A stretch of DNA of 64,000 nt from CAVTWH01 sp963850915. Its GTDB lineage: Bacteria > Actinomycetota > Actinomycetes > Mycobacteriales > Micromonosporaceae. The notes under the pieces are model-generated. The model saw only the letters and a list, made by a program, of their open reading frames with translations, was not told the origin of the DNA and did no database searches. This document shows positions 42,243-49,930 of this stretch, piece by piece. The stretch is from positions 62,001 through 126,000 of the forward strand of contig CAWKND010000014.1 of assembly GCA_963850915.1 (NCBI GenBank). The letters run 5' to 3'. Each line of letters starts with the position of its first letter. Position 1 is the first letter of the stretch. A program made the translations under genes and the position numbers.

Positions 42243-42732
42243 CCCTCAGCCGGCTCGGCACCCGTCGGGCCAGGGACGGCGGGAGCGCTGGCCGGCGCGA
42301 CTGCACCTGCCGTGGGGCGTGTGGGTACTGGTCGCCATGGTGGTCGTACTGGTGCTCGGCGGCAGTGCGCTGGCCGGCTGGTCGGTGGCGAGCCGCTCAT
42401 CGGGCGGTTCCCCCTCCGCCGCAGCGCCGGGAGGGCAGCACACGCCGGTCTCCGGGCTACCCACGGTTGCCCTGGCGGACCTGCCGGTACAGGCGCGGCA
42501 GGTGGTGGCCACGATCGACGCGCACGGCAGCTTCCGGTACGCCCAGGACGGGACGGTGTTCGGCAACGACGAGCACCTGCTGCCGGACCGGCCGGACGGG
42601 TACTACCACGAGTACACGGTGCCCACGCCCGGCTCGCCGGACCGGGGTACCCGCCGGCTGGTACTCGGCCGGGACGGCGACCTCTACTACACCGCCGACC
42701 ACTACGCCTCGTTCCGCCAGGTACTGCGATGA
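42223..42732 (+). CDS. Membrane-anchored guanyl-specific ribonuclease (RNase Sa/barnase family)
   Basis: A 169-residue protein. Cytosolic basic N-terminus, one helix (about 32-53), a Ser/Gly-rich linker, then an RNase domain with YHEYTVPTPG, RGTRRLVLG and TADHYASF. Catalytic residues by family likeness to RNase Sa are Glu130, Arg144/145 and His160. It should cut RNA after G outside the cell or in a recipient. It is directly coupled to a barstar-type inhibitor gene. The ATG lies 20 bases inside the cyclase gene. Confidence 0.88.
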   Translation: MASTEPDPQPARHPSGQGRRERWPARLHLPWGVWVLVAMVVVLVLGGSALAGWSVASRSSGGSPSAAAPGGQHTPVSGLPTVALADLPVQARQVVATIDAHGSFRYAQDGTVFGNDEHLLPDRPDGYYHEYTVPTPGSPDRGTRRLVLGRDGDLYYTADHYASFRQVLR

Positions 42733-43130
42733 CTGCGATGACGCCCGGGGTGTACCGCGTCGCGGCCGACGTACCGGCCACGCCCGCCGGCTGGCGGCTG
42801 GGGGTACTCGACGGAGCCACGATCACCGACGCGGCCGGCCTCCTCGACGGATGCGCGGTGGCACTGGACTTTCCGGGCTGGTACGGCCGCAACTGGGATG
42901 CGCTCGCCGACTGCCTGCGCGACCTGAGCTGGCTGCCGGCCGGCGGGTACCTGCTGCTCTGGCGGGCCGCCGACCGGCTGCGCGGCACCGATCCGACCGC
43001 CTTCGCCACCGCCTGCCGGATCTTCGTCCGGGTAGCCGCCGAGCGGCAGCGGCTGGGCCTGCCACCCTTGACCGTCCTCCTCGAGGACAGCGGGTCAGGA
43101 CTCGACGGGACCGGGCTGCCGGCCCTGTGA
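42729..43130 (+). CDS. Barstar family ribonuclease inhibitor
   Basis: A 133-residue barstar-fold protein: VLDGATITDAAGLLDGCAVALDFPGWYGRNWDALADCL has the typical tyrosine/asparagine/tryptophan helix that plugs the RNase active site. ATG 42729 overlaps the RNase stop (ATGA). It should protect the producer. The last 36 bases overlap the 3' end of the convergent GntR gene, and 43123-43130 fall in its tandem repeats. Confidence 0.9.
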   Translation: MTAMTPGVYRVAADVPATPAGWRLGVLDGATITDAAGLLDGCAVALDFPGWYGRNWDALADCLRDLSWLPAGGYLLLWRAADRLRGTDPTAFATACRIFVRVAAERQRLGLPPLTVLLEDSGSGLDGTGLPAL

Positions 43131-43544
43131 CTCGCGGCCCTGTGACTCGCGGCTCTGTGACTCGCGGCTCTGTGACCGCGCGTGCAGCGCGGCTCGGATC
43201 GCGTCCAGCGCCTCGGCCGGGGCGGCGCCGAGCTGGCGGCTGAGCATGGCGTACCCGGTGGCCGCCTCGGTGAGCCGGCGGTGGATCTCGGCCGGCGCGA
43301 CGGTACGGCGCTCGGCGACCACCGTGCCGTGCCGTACCCGGCCGCTGACCAGTCCGGCGCTCTCCAGCTCGCGGTAGGCGCGGGCGGCCGTGTTGACCGC
43401 GAGCCCCAGATCGGCGGCGAGCTGGCGGACCGGCGGCAGCCGGGTACCGGGCGCGAGTACCCCGGTCTCGATCATTGTGGCGAGTTGGGCGCGTATCTGC
43501 TCGTACGCGGGGACGGCGCTGCTCGTGTCGACCTCGACGATCAT
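43095..43544 (-). CDS. GntR family regulator (YtrA subfamily) with repeat-extended C-terminus
   Basis: A 149-residue protein. The GntR winged helix reads YEQIRAQLATMIETGVLAPGTRLPPVRQLAADLGLAVNTA, then RAYRELESAGLVSGRVRHGTVV. A short helical effector part follows, as in the YtrA subfamily. The end is a series of SRESQ/GRESQ units encoded by 15-bp repeats. Its ATG overlaps the stop of the upstream membrane gene (ATGA); a 32-base dyad in the promoter region of that operon is the likely operator. Confidence 0.88.
   Translation of the reverse strand: MIVEVDTSSAVPAYEQIRAQLATMIETGVLAPGTRLPPVRQLAADLGLAVNTAARAYRELESAGLVSGRVRHGTVVAERRTVAPAEIHRRLTEAATGYAMLSRQLGAAPAEALDAIRAALHARSQSRESQSRESQGRESQGRQPGPVES
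43123..43176. repeat. 15-bp tandem repeats at the overlap of barstar and GntR genes
   Basis: ccctgtgactcgcgg at 43123-43137 and 43138-43152, ctctgtgactcgcgg at 43153-43167, and a partial unit to 43176. In-frame in the GntR gene, where they encode RESQ-type pentapeptides. Confidence 0.85.
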
Positions 43545-44356
43545 GTGGCCGGCCGGCGCACCGGTCCCCGGGCGGTCGCGGCGAACCTCCCGACCACCAG
43601 CACCAGCACGCTGGCGAAGATCAGCATGCCGCGTAGCCGGCCGGCGGCCGCGAAGTCGAGGGCCGGCAGCGTGGCGGCGACCTGACCGAGTGCGCAGAGG
43701 CTCGCGACGGCGAAGCCGCTGCCGGTGAGTACGTGCAGCGAGCGCGCCCGGATCGCGTCGTCGGCGGCGAGTACGTCCGGGGCGGCCACCGGCTGGGCCC
43801 GGGTGAGTACCCGCTGGCGTACCAGGGCCACGGCGGCGAGGGTGGCCAGTGCCAGGGCCAGCCAGCCCACCAGGGCGGCCCAGTGCACGTTGTCGAACTG
43901 GTACAGCACGGCGATCGGGCCGGGCAGCACGTTACCGACTGCCGCGAGCGGGAGCAGGGCCCACACCACCGGGTTGAGGTACCGGCGTGGCAGTCGGGGG
44001 GTGAGCGAGGCCAGCCGGCGTGGTCCGGGCCGGTACCGGGCCAGGTGGAACTCGGCGGCGAGCGCACCGAGGAACCAGCCGGCGAACAGTGCCAGGAGGT
44101 TGAGCTGGTACCGGTGGCCCGGCAACCCCCAGCCGAAGCCGAGCAGGCAGCCGGCGGCGACGCCGGCACAGCGCCAGCGCCGGGTTACCGCGAGGTACCG
44201 GATGACCTGGTTGCCGTTGTCCTCGGTCAGCTCCAGCCCGCGGTGCCGGGCGAACGCGGACAGCCGCGACCGGCTGATCGGTCCGCAGGCGTACCAGCCG
44301 GCGAGCGCGGCGGGCAGCCCGGCGAACACGATCGCGAAGCCCAGTACGACGCTCAC
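43541..44356 (-). CDS. Integral membrane protein co-transcribed with GntR regulator
   Basis: A 271-residue protein with about six hydrophobic helices (VVLGFAIVFAGLPAALAGWYA, CAGVAAGCLLGFGWGL, LLALFAGWFLGALAA and others). No transporter signature seen. A soluble loop near residue 40 contains RHRGLELTEDNGNQVIRYL. GTG 44356 has GGGAGC six bases upstream. YtrA-type regulators usually control transport or membrane genes in their own operon, as arranged here. Confidence 0.75.
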   Translation of the reverse strand: MSVVLGFAIVFAGLPAALAGWYACGPISRSRLSAFARHRGLELTEDNGNQVIRYLAVTRRWRCAGVAAGCLLGFGWGLPGHRYQLNLLALFAGWFLGALAAEFHLARYRPGPRRLASLTPRLPRRYLNPVVWALLPLAAVGNVLPGPIAVLYQFDNVHWAALVGWLALALATLAAVALVRQRVLTRAQPVAAPDVLAADDAIRARSLHVLTGSGFAVASLCALGQVAATLPALDFAAAGRLRGMLIFASVLVLVVGRFAATARGPVRRPAT

Positions 44357-44396
44357 ACCGGCGCTCCCATCGGTTGCGGCCCACGAAGTTTCCCTG

Positions 44397-44428
44397 GCGC
44401 AATGTATCAAGACATTGCTACATTGCGC
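44397..44428. promoter_or_regulatory. Perfect 10-bp inverted repeat with 12-base spacer, likely GntR operator
   Basis: GCGCAATGTA (44397-44406) and TACATTGCGC (44419-44428) are exact reverse complements. The dyad sits between the membrane/GntR operon (minus) and the gene at 44452 (plus), and the region is AT-rich compared with its surroundings. Confidence 0.65.
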
Positions 44429-44451
44429 GAGAGGCGTGAGGGGGCGACCGG

Positions 44452-45000
44452 ATGGTCAGCGACGGGGTGTGGCTGAAGCTCGATCGCAACGCGGGTCGGC
44501 TGAGCCGACCGGCAACGGTCCGGCTGTGGCTCGCGATCCTGCTGGTACTGGCGCTGTTCGCCGGCGCCGGTGAGATCGTGCACGCGGGATTCTTCGCGCC
44601 GCGACTGGCCGAGCAGGAGGGGTACGGCGGTTTCCGGGCCGAGGTACCGGCGGCCCGGGTGTTCCACTTCCGGTTCGCCGTACGCAGCGACAACACCCTG
44701 CCCGTGAAGATCACCGGATTCGGCCGGAGCGGTCCGGGACTGGTGCTGACCAGGATCGCCGTGGTCAACGGGGCACTGCCGGTGACGCTGCGCCGGGGCG
44801 AAATAGTCGAATTCGATCTCTGGTACCAGGTGACCGACTGCGCCACCGTTCCGTCGGTCAGGTGGCCGGTACCGGTACGGGTGAGCCGCTTCTTCGGTAC
44901 CCAGACTGTGTTGGTCACCGTCCAGTGGATCGGAGGCGACGGGCTGGAGTGGCAGCGATCCCTGTCGCAGAGCGCCTGTCAGGTGACCCGGCCGACCTGA
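44452..45000 (+). CDS. Membrane-anchored hypothetical protein
   Basis: A 182-residue protein. One helix (about 23-40, LWLAILLVLALFAGAGEIVHA) precedes an outside domain rich in beta-strands (HFRFAVRSDNTLPVKITGFG, EIVEFDLWYQVTDC, LVTVQWIGGDGLEW) with two cysteines that could form a disulfide. No family recognised. It is divergent from the GntR operon and may share its operator. ATG 44452 has a G-rich site upstream. Confidence 0.7.
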   Translation: MVSDGVWLKLDRNAGRLSRPATVRLWLAILLVLALFAGAGEIVHAGFFAPRLAEQEGYGGFRAEVPAARVFHFRFAVRSDNTLPVKITGFGRSGPGLVLTRIAVVNGALPVTLRRGEIVEFDLWYQVTDCATVPSVRWPVPVRVSRFFGTQTVLVTVQWIGGDGLEWQRSLSQSACQVTRPT

Positions 45001-45022
45001 CCCGCGTGGTCGCGGCGCCCCG

Positions 45023-46111
45023 TCAGGTGGCTCGTTGGGTGGCGGCGGCGGCGAGTTCGGTGAGCGCCTGCCGGCCCTCCGGCGCCAGGTCGACGGAGTC
45101 CAGTGCGGCCAGTGCCTCGCCGGTCAGCTCGGTGATCCGCCGCTCGGTACCGGCCAGTGCGCCGGTCTGCTCGATGATCTCGCGGAGCCGGTCCACGCCC
45201 ACCCGGTCGAGCGCGGCGTCGCCCAGCCCGGCAATGAGTGCCGCTCGGTCGGTCGGGGACGCCGCGGCGAAGGCGGTGGCCACCAGGTAGGTGCGCTTCC
45301 CCTCGCGCAGGTCGTCGCCGGCCGGCTTGCCGGTACGGGCCGGGTCGCCGTACACGCCCAGGATGTCGTCGCGCAGCTGGAACGCCTCGCCGAGCGGGAG
45401 CCCGTAGCCGGAGTACGCGGCCTGCACTGCCGTCCCGGCGTCGGCGAGGGCCGCGCCGAGCAGCATCGGGCGCTCGACGGTGTACTTCGCCGACTTGTAC
45501 CGGGCCACCTTGCCGGCCCGCTCCACCGAGGTCTCGCCGGTCGCCTGGGTCAGCACGTCGAGGTACTGGCCGACGATCACCTCTGTGCGCATGGTGTCGA
45601 AGACCCGGCGAGCCCGGGCCACGCTGTCCGGCTCCAGGCCACAGCCCTGCAGCAGCTCGTCCGACCAGACCAGGCAGAGGTCGCCGAGCAGGATGGCGCT
45701 CGCCTCGCCGAAGGCGTCCGGGTCGCCGGTCCAGCCGTTGTCCCCGTGTACCCCGGCGAACCGGCGGTGGGTGGCCGGCTCGCCGCGCCGGGTGTCCGAG
45801 TCGTCCATCACGTCGTCGTGGATCAGAGCGCTGGCCTGGACGAACTCCAGCGACGCCAGGGCGGTGACCACCGCGTCGCGGTCCGGCCCACCCGCGCCCC
45901 GGTAGGCCCAGTAGCCGAACAGCGGGCGCAGCCGCTTGCCGCCGCGCAGGACGAATGTGTCAACCGTGTCGCACACCAGGCGTAGTTCCGGGTCGATGTC
46001 CAGCAGAGCCTTGCGCTGGTCAGCCAGGAACACCCGGAGTACGTCGTCGATCCGGGCGCGTACCCCCGCATGATCGGCCGGCGTCGGCGGCATGGCCGTC
46101 TCGTTTGTCAC
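45023..46111 (-). CDS. Polyprenyl (geranylgeranyl-type) diphosphate synthase
   Basis: A 362-residue trans-prenyltransferase. The first Asp-rich motif is DDVMDD (99-104) and the second DDILGVYGD; RGGKRLRP and YKSAKYTVERPM are also conserved. It condenses isopentenyl diphosphate units, and with the nearby carotenoid genes a C20 product (carotenoid precursor) is likely. Position and orientation match mycobacterial idsA2 (Rv2173, from memory). GTG 46111 has TAGCGT seven bases upstream, a leaderless arrangement. Confidence 0.9.
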   Translation of the reverse strand: MTNETAMPPTPADHAGVRARIDDVLRVFLADQRKALLDIDPELRLVCDTVDTFVLRGGKRLRPLFGYWAYRGAGGPDRDAVVTALASLEFVQASALIHDDVMDDSDTRRGEPATHRRFAGVHGDNGWTGDPDAFGEASAILLGDLCLVWSDELLQGCGLEPDSVARARRVFDTMRTEVIVGQYLDVLTQATGETSVERAGKVARYKSAKYTVERPMLLGAALADAGTAVQAAYSGYGLPLGEAFQLRDDILGVYGDPARTGKPAGDDLREGKRTYLVATAFAAASPTDRAALIAGLGDAALDRVGVDRLREIIEQTGALAGTERRITELTGEALAALDSVDLAPEGRQALTELAAAATQRAT

Positions 46112-46118
46112 GGCCGCA

Positions 46119-46124
46119 ACGCTA
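46119..46124 (-). promoter_or_regulatory. Leaderless -10 element of the prenyl synthase
   Basis: On the minus strand TAGCGT, then tgcggcc (7 bases), then GTG 46111. Confidence 0.5.
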
Positions 46125-46457
46125 ACCGCCCGGCAGCCCCCGGCGCTCGCGGACCCCCTTCCCGGGGCCGTCCCGGCGTGTCGCGGCCCCCTCCCGGTCG
46201 ACGCCGAGACCCGGCCGGGACCGCCGGGTCTGCGCCGCCGCCCGCTCCAGGTCGGCCAGGTTCACCTCCAGTACCAGGGCCAGCCAGCGCAGCCAGAAGC
46301 CGCTCGGTACCCGTGCCTCCCGTTCCCAGCGGGAGATCTCGTGTCGGCTGACCGTGGCCACCCCCGAGGCCGCGCACAGCAACTCCGCGATCCGTAGCTG
46401 GGACCGGCCGGATGCCAGTCGGACCCGGGTGAGCAGTCCGCCCAGCGACTCCTCCAT
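46122..46457 (-). CDS. XRE-type helix-turn-helix protein
   Basis: A 111-residue protein. The HTH covers residues about 5-60: GGLLTRVRLASGRSQLRIAELL, TVSRHEISRWEREARVPSG, then WLRWLALVLEVNLADLERA. The C-terminal 45 residues are basic and low in complexity. It probably binds DNA as a local regulator; targets unknown. ATG 46457 has GGAG six bases upstream. The end comes just before the prenyl synthase -10 element. Confidence 0.75.
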   Translation of the reverse strand: MEESLGGLLTRVRLASGRSQLRIAELLCAASGVATVSRHEISRWEREARVPSGFWLRWLALVLEVNLADLERAAAQTRRSRPGLGVDREGAATRRDGPGKGVRERRGLPGG

Positions 46458-46678
46458 AGCGATCTCCGTCTCGACGTCGTGATCGTCAAGACCCCCATCG
46501 GCGGCCGCTCGCCATGTTCTGTGTACCGGTCGGGTACGACGAAATTGCCCGGCGCGCTCCGGCGATGCCGGCCGCCGGGCGGGTACCGGGCTCGCCGGCG
46601 CGCCCGGGTCGCCCCGACAACTGCTCGCGCGCGGGTGGAATGGCAGCCAGGAAGGCAGGTTCGCGGGGGTACTCCGGT

Positions 46679-46684
46679 TAGAGT
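46679..46684 (+). promoter_or_regulatory. Leaderless -10 element of metF
   Basis: TAGAGT, six bases (cttaac), then GTG 46691. No ribosome site present. Confidence 0.6.
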
Positions 46685-46690
46685 CTTAAC

Positions 46691-47617
46691 GTGGCACTTG
46701 GACTTCCCTCGGTGATGCCGGGCGGGCACGCGTCGATCGGTGATCTGATCCGCGGCCCCGAACCGACCTTTTCGTTCGAGTTCTTCCCCCCGAATGACGC
46801 CGAGCAGGAGCAGCAGCTGTGGAAGGCGATCCGCCAGCTGGAGCCGCTGCACCCGTCGTTCGTCTCGATCACCTACGGCGCCGGCGGATCGACCCGCGAC
46901 AATACGGTTACCGCCACCGAGCGGATCGCCACCGAGACCACGCTGCTGCCGATGGCTCACCTGACCGCGGTCAACCACTCGATCGCGGAGCTGCGCCACC
47001 TGGTCGGGCGGTATGCCGGGGCCGGGATCCACAACGTGCTCGCGGTACGCGGGGACCCGCCGGGCAACCCGGGGGGCGAGTGGGTACCGCACGCGCGAGG
47101 GATCACCTACGCCGCCGAGCTGGTCTCGTTGATCAAGGACGCCGGTGACTTCTGCGTCGGGGTGGCCGCGTTCCCGCACAAGCATCCGCGCTCGGCGGAC
47201 ATCGAGTCCGACACCCGCTACCTGATCGAGAAGTGCCGGGCCGGCGCCGACTTCGCCATCACCCAGATGTTCTTCGACGCCGAGGAGTACCTGCGGCTGC
47301 GCGACCGGGTAGCCGCGGCCGGCTGTGACACGCCGATCGTCCCCGAGGTCATGCCCGTACTCAGCTACAACACGGTCGAGCGGGCGCCGGTACTGTCCGG
47401 CGCGCCGTTCCCGGCGCAGCTGGCCGGCCGGTTCGAGGCCTCGAAGGACGATCCGGAGGCGCTGCGCCAGTTGGGCATCGAACAGGCCACCCTGCTCACC
47501 GAACGGCTGCTGGACGAGGGCGTACCCGGGATCCACTTCATCACCTTCAACCGCTCAAAGGCGACCCGCGAGATCTGGCAGAACCTCGCGGTGGGCGCCG
47601 GCCTGCAGGCAGCGTGA
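46691..47617 (+). CDS. metF: 5,10-methylenetetrahydrofolate reductase
   Basis: A 308-residue TIM-barrel flavoprotein. It has FSFEFFPPND (catalytic Glu region), SITYGAGGSTRDNT, AHLTAVNHS, VLAVRGDPP, GVAAFPHKHP, FAITQMFFDAEEYL and PEVMPVLS. It makes 5-methyl-THF for methionine synthesis. Start GTG 46691 is fixed by the leaderless promoter. The stop overlaps the CDP-alcohol transferase start by GTGA. Confidence 0.92.
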   Translation: MALGLPSVMPGGHASIGDLIRGPEPTFSFEFFPPNDAEQEQQLWKAIRQLEPLHPSFVSITYGAGGSTRDNTVTATERIATETTLLPMAHLTAVNHSIAELRHLVGRYAGAGIHNVLAVRGDPPGNPGGEWVPHARGITYAAELVSLIKDAGDFCVGVAAFPHKHPRSADIESDTRYLIEKCRAGADFAITQMFFDAEEYLRLRDRVAAAGCDTPIVPEVMPVLSYNTVERAPVLSGAPFPAQLAGRFEASKDDPEALRQLGIEQATLLTERLLDEGVPGIHFITFNRSKATREIWQNLAVGAGLQAA

Positions 47618-48432
47618 CGAGAACCCCGCTGACCTGGGACGAGTACGCCGTCCAGTGGGCGGGGCTGCACGGGGGTGTCGACCCGCGGCGCAGTGGCGGC
47701 TTCATGCTCGGCTGGCTGCGGCTGGCGTACGCCCTGGGGCGGACAGCCGCGCGACTGCGGATCCGGCCGGCGACCGTGACGGTCATCGGGCTGCTGCTCA
47801 GCCTGGCCGTGCCGGTGCTGGTCAACCAGGGGTACTGGTGGGCACTCGCCGCCGCCGGAGTGGTGGTGCTCTCCGCGCTCGCCGACTCGGTGGACGGCGC
47901 GGTGGCCGTGACCACCGGGCGGACCAGCCGGCTGGGCTTCGTCTACGACTCGATCGCAGACCGGATCAGCGAGCTGGCCTGGCTGGCCGGGCTGAAGCTG
48001 CTCGGGGTACCCGGCTGGCTGGTCGTGGTGTGCGCGGCGATCGCCTGGCTGCACGAGTACCTGCGCGCCCGGGCGGTCGCCGCCGGCATGTCCGATGTCG
48101 GGGTGGTGACCGCCGCCGAGCGCCCGACCCGGGTGGTCTTCGCGGTACTCGGGCTGGGGTTGGGCGGCATCGCCGGGCTGATCACAAAGCCACTGGCGGC
48201 CGGTACGGCGACCGGGGCGACGGCGATCTGGGTGCTGTTCGGGCTGATCGGGTTGGCCCAGTTGATCTCCGCGGTGAATGCCCGGCTGCGTGGCCGGAGC
48301 ACGCCACGGACAACCGTGGCCAACCCGCACAGCCTGCCGCGCGATCCCGGCCGGGGAGCCGGTGGGGCGCTGTCGGTGGCGCTCCCGGACCGGCCGGCCG
48401 ACGGCCTCCCTGACGCGCCGCCAGCCGGTTAG
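47614..48432 (+). CDS. CDP-alcohol phosphatidyltransferase family protein with variant motif
   Basis: A 272-residue membrane protein with about five to six helices. The CAPT motif D-G-x2-A-R-x8-G-x3-D-x3-D appears as DGAVAV, then eight residues, G, then D and D: Val replaces the motif Arg while all Asp residues are kept. The C-terminal 50 residues are hydrophilic. It should transfer a phosphatidyl group from CDP-diacylglycerol to an alcohol; which alcohol is unknown. It is coupled to metF by a four-base overlap. Confidence 0.82.
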   Translation: MTRTPLTWDEYAVQWAGLHGGVDPRRSGGFMLGWLRLAYALGRTAARLRIRPATVTVIGLLLSLAVPVLVNQGYWWALAAAGVVVLSALADSVDGAVAVTTGRTSRLGFVYDSIADRISELAWLAGLKLLGVPGWLVVVCAAIAWLHEYLRARAVAAGMSDVGVVTAAERPTRVVFAVLGLGLGGIAGLITKPLAAGTATGATAIWVLFGLIGLAQLISAVNARLRGRSTPRTTVANPHSLPRDPGRGAGGALSVALPDRPADGLPDAPPAG

Positions 48433-48462
48433 CCAGCCGTCGGCCGCTCAGTTCGGAGAAGA

Positions 48463-49920
48463 TCACGCCGGGCCGATCAGGTCAGAGACGATCTTGGCGG
48501 ACAGGGTGACCATGGGGAGGCCGCCGCCCGGGTGTACCGAGCCGCCGACCAGGTACAGGCCGCGTACCGGGCCGCGGTTGGCCGGCCGCAGCAGCCGGTG
48601 GGCGGGGGTGCCGTAGATCGCGCCGCCCGGAGTGGCGGTGGCTGTCTCCAGGTCGGCAGGGGTACGCACCTCGCGGAACAGCAGCCGGTCGCGTACGTCG
48701 ACGCCACGGGCGGCCAGCGTGTCCAGTACCCGGTCGGCGTACCCCTCGGCCACTCCCGGGGAGCGCCAGTCGAAGCCACTGGCGCCGTGGGGTGGCGCGT
48801 TCACGAGCACGAACCAGGCCTCGTACCCCGGTGGCCGTACCCCCGGATCGTCGGCCACCGTGACGAAGACCGTGGGGTCGGCGACCGGCTCGCCGCGCCG
48901 GAAGATCGCGTTGAACTCCTCGTCGTAGACCGGCGGGAAGAAGACCGTGTGGTGGGCCAACCCTGGGGTGTGCCCGCGTACCCCGAGCAGCAGCACGAAC
49001 CCGGCCAGGCTGCGCGTACGCAGTGCGGCCGCCCGGGCCGGCGTGGGCAGCAGGTCGGTGTAGACGGCCCGCGCGTCGGCGTTGGCGACCACCACGTCGG
49101 CCGGCTCGACGTACCCGTCGGCGAGGCGTACCCCAGCCACCGCGCCGCCCGCCGTCGAGATCGCGGCCACCCGCGTTCCCGTGCGCACCGTGACGCCGAG
49201 CGCTGCGCAGCGGCGGAGCAGGGCGTCGGCGAGGGTACCCAGGCCGCCACGCAGGTACCAGCCGCCGAAGGCGAGTTCGGCGTGCACGATCGCGGCCAGC
49301 GCGGCCGGCGCCCGGCGCGGATCGGCACCCGCATAGGTGGCGTACCGGTCCAGCAGTACCCGCAGCCGCGCGTCCCCCAGGTAGCTCAACCCGAGCCCGC
49401 GCAGGGTACGGCCGGGCGCGATAGCCCGCAGGTCGGCCAGGTGCGTGGCGAGCCGGGCGACGGAGCGCGCATCCACCGGCCGGGTGAGCACATCGCGCCA
49501 GCTGGCATCCCAGATCCGCGCGGCCCGGCCGGCGAGCGCCCGCCAGTCGGCCGCCGCCCGCACACCGAACGCGGCGGCTATCCGCGCGGCGAACTCGGCC
49601 GGATCGGCGCACGAGTCGAGCACGCTGCCGTCCGGGAAGACGTGCCGGATCAGCGGATCGAGGGGTACCGCGTCGAGTTCGTCGGCCAGCCGGCCGCCGG
49701 TGGCCGCGAAGAACTCCTCGAACACCTGCGGCAGCGTGAACAGGCTCGGCCCGGTGTCGAAGTGGAAATCGCCCGCTGCCGTGGTCCTGGTGAACCGGCC
49801 GAGCTTCCCGCCGACCACCTCGGCCTGCTCGAACACGGTCACCCGGTGGCCGGCCGCCGCCAGCCGCGCGGCACAGGCCAGGCCGCCGACGCCGGCCCCG
49901 ATCACCACGATCCTGCTCAT
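48463..49920 (-). CDS. Carotenoid desaturase (CrtI/CrtD family)
   Basis: A 485-residue FAD enzyme. N-terminal VIGAGVGGLACAARLAAAGHRVTVFE binds FAD, followed by VGGKLGRF and DTGPSLFTLPQVFEE; the C-terminal signature LYLVGGSVHPGGGLPMV is typical of the family. It removes hydrogens from phytoene or from hydroxylated carotenoids. The CruF- and CruC-like neighbours suggest it could be a CrtD-type 3,4-desaturase rather than a phytoene desaturase. ATG 49920 has GAGAG eight bases upstream. The frame extends to 50400 in the glycosyltransferase gene, but that part is a shadow. Confidence 0.88.
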   Translation of the reverse strand: MSRIVVIGAGVGGLACAARLAAAGHRVTVFEQAEVVGGKLGRFTRTTAAGDFHFDTGPSLFTLPQVFEEFFAATGGRLADELDAVPLDPLIRHVFPDGSVLDSCADPAEFAARIAAAFGVRAAADWRALAGRAARIWDASWRDVLTRPVDARSVARLATHLADLRAIAPGRTLRGLGLSYLGDARLRVLLDRYATYAGADPRRAPAALAAIVHAELAFGGWYLRGGLGTLADALLRRCAALGVTVRTGTRVAAISTAGGAVAGVRLADGYVEPADVVVANADARAVYTDLLPTPARAAALRTRSLAGFVLLLGVRGHTPGLAHHTVFFPPVYDEEFNAIFRRGEPVADPTVFVTVADDPGVRPPGYEAWFVLVNAPPHGASGFDWRSPGVAEGYADRVLDTLAARGVDVRDRLLFREVRTPADLETATATPGGAIYGTPAHRLLRPANRGPVRGLYLVGGSVHPGGGLPMVTLSAKIVSDLIGPA

Positions 49921-49930
49921 CGCTTTTCTC

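Noticed and set aside
43123..43176. CRISPR-like direct repeats
   Set aside because: Repeats are adjacent without spacers and in frame in a gene; the same holds for the other arrays in the window.
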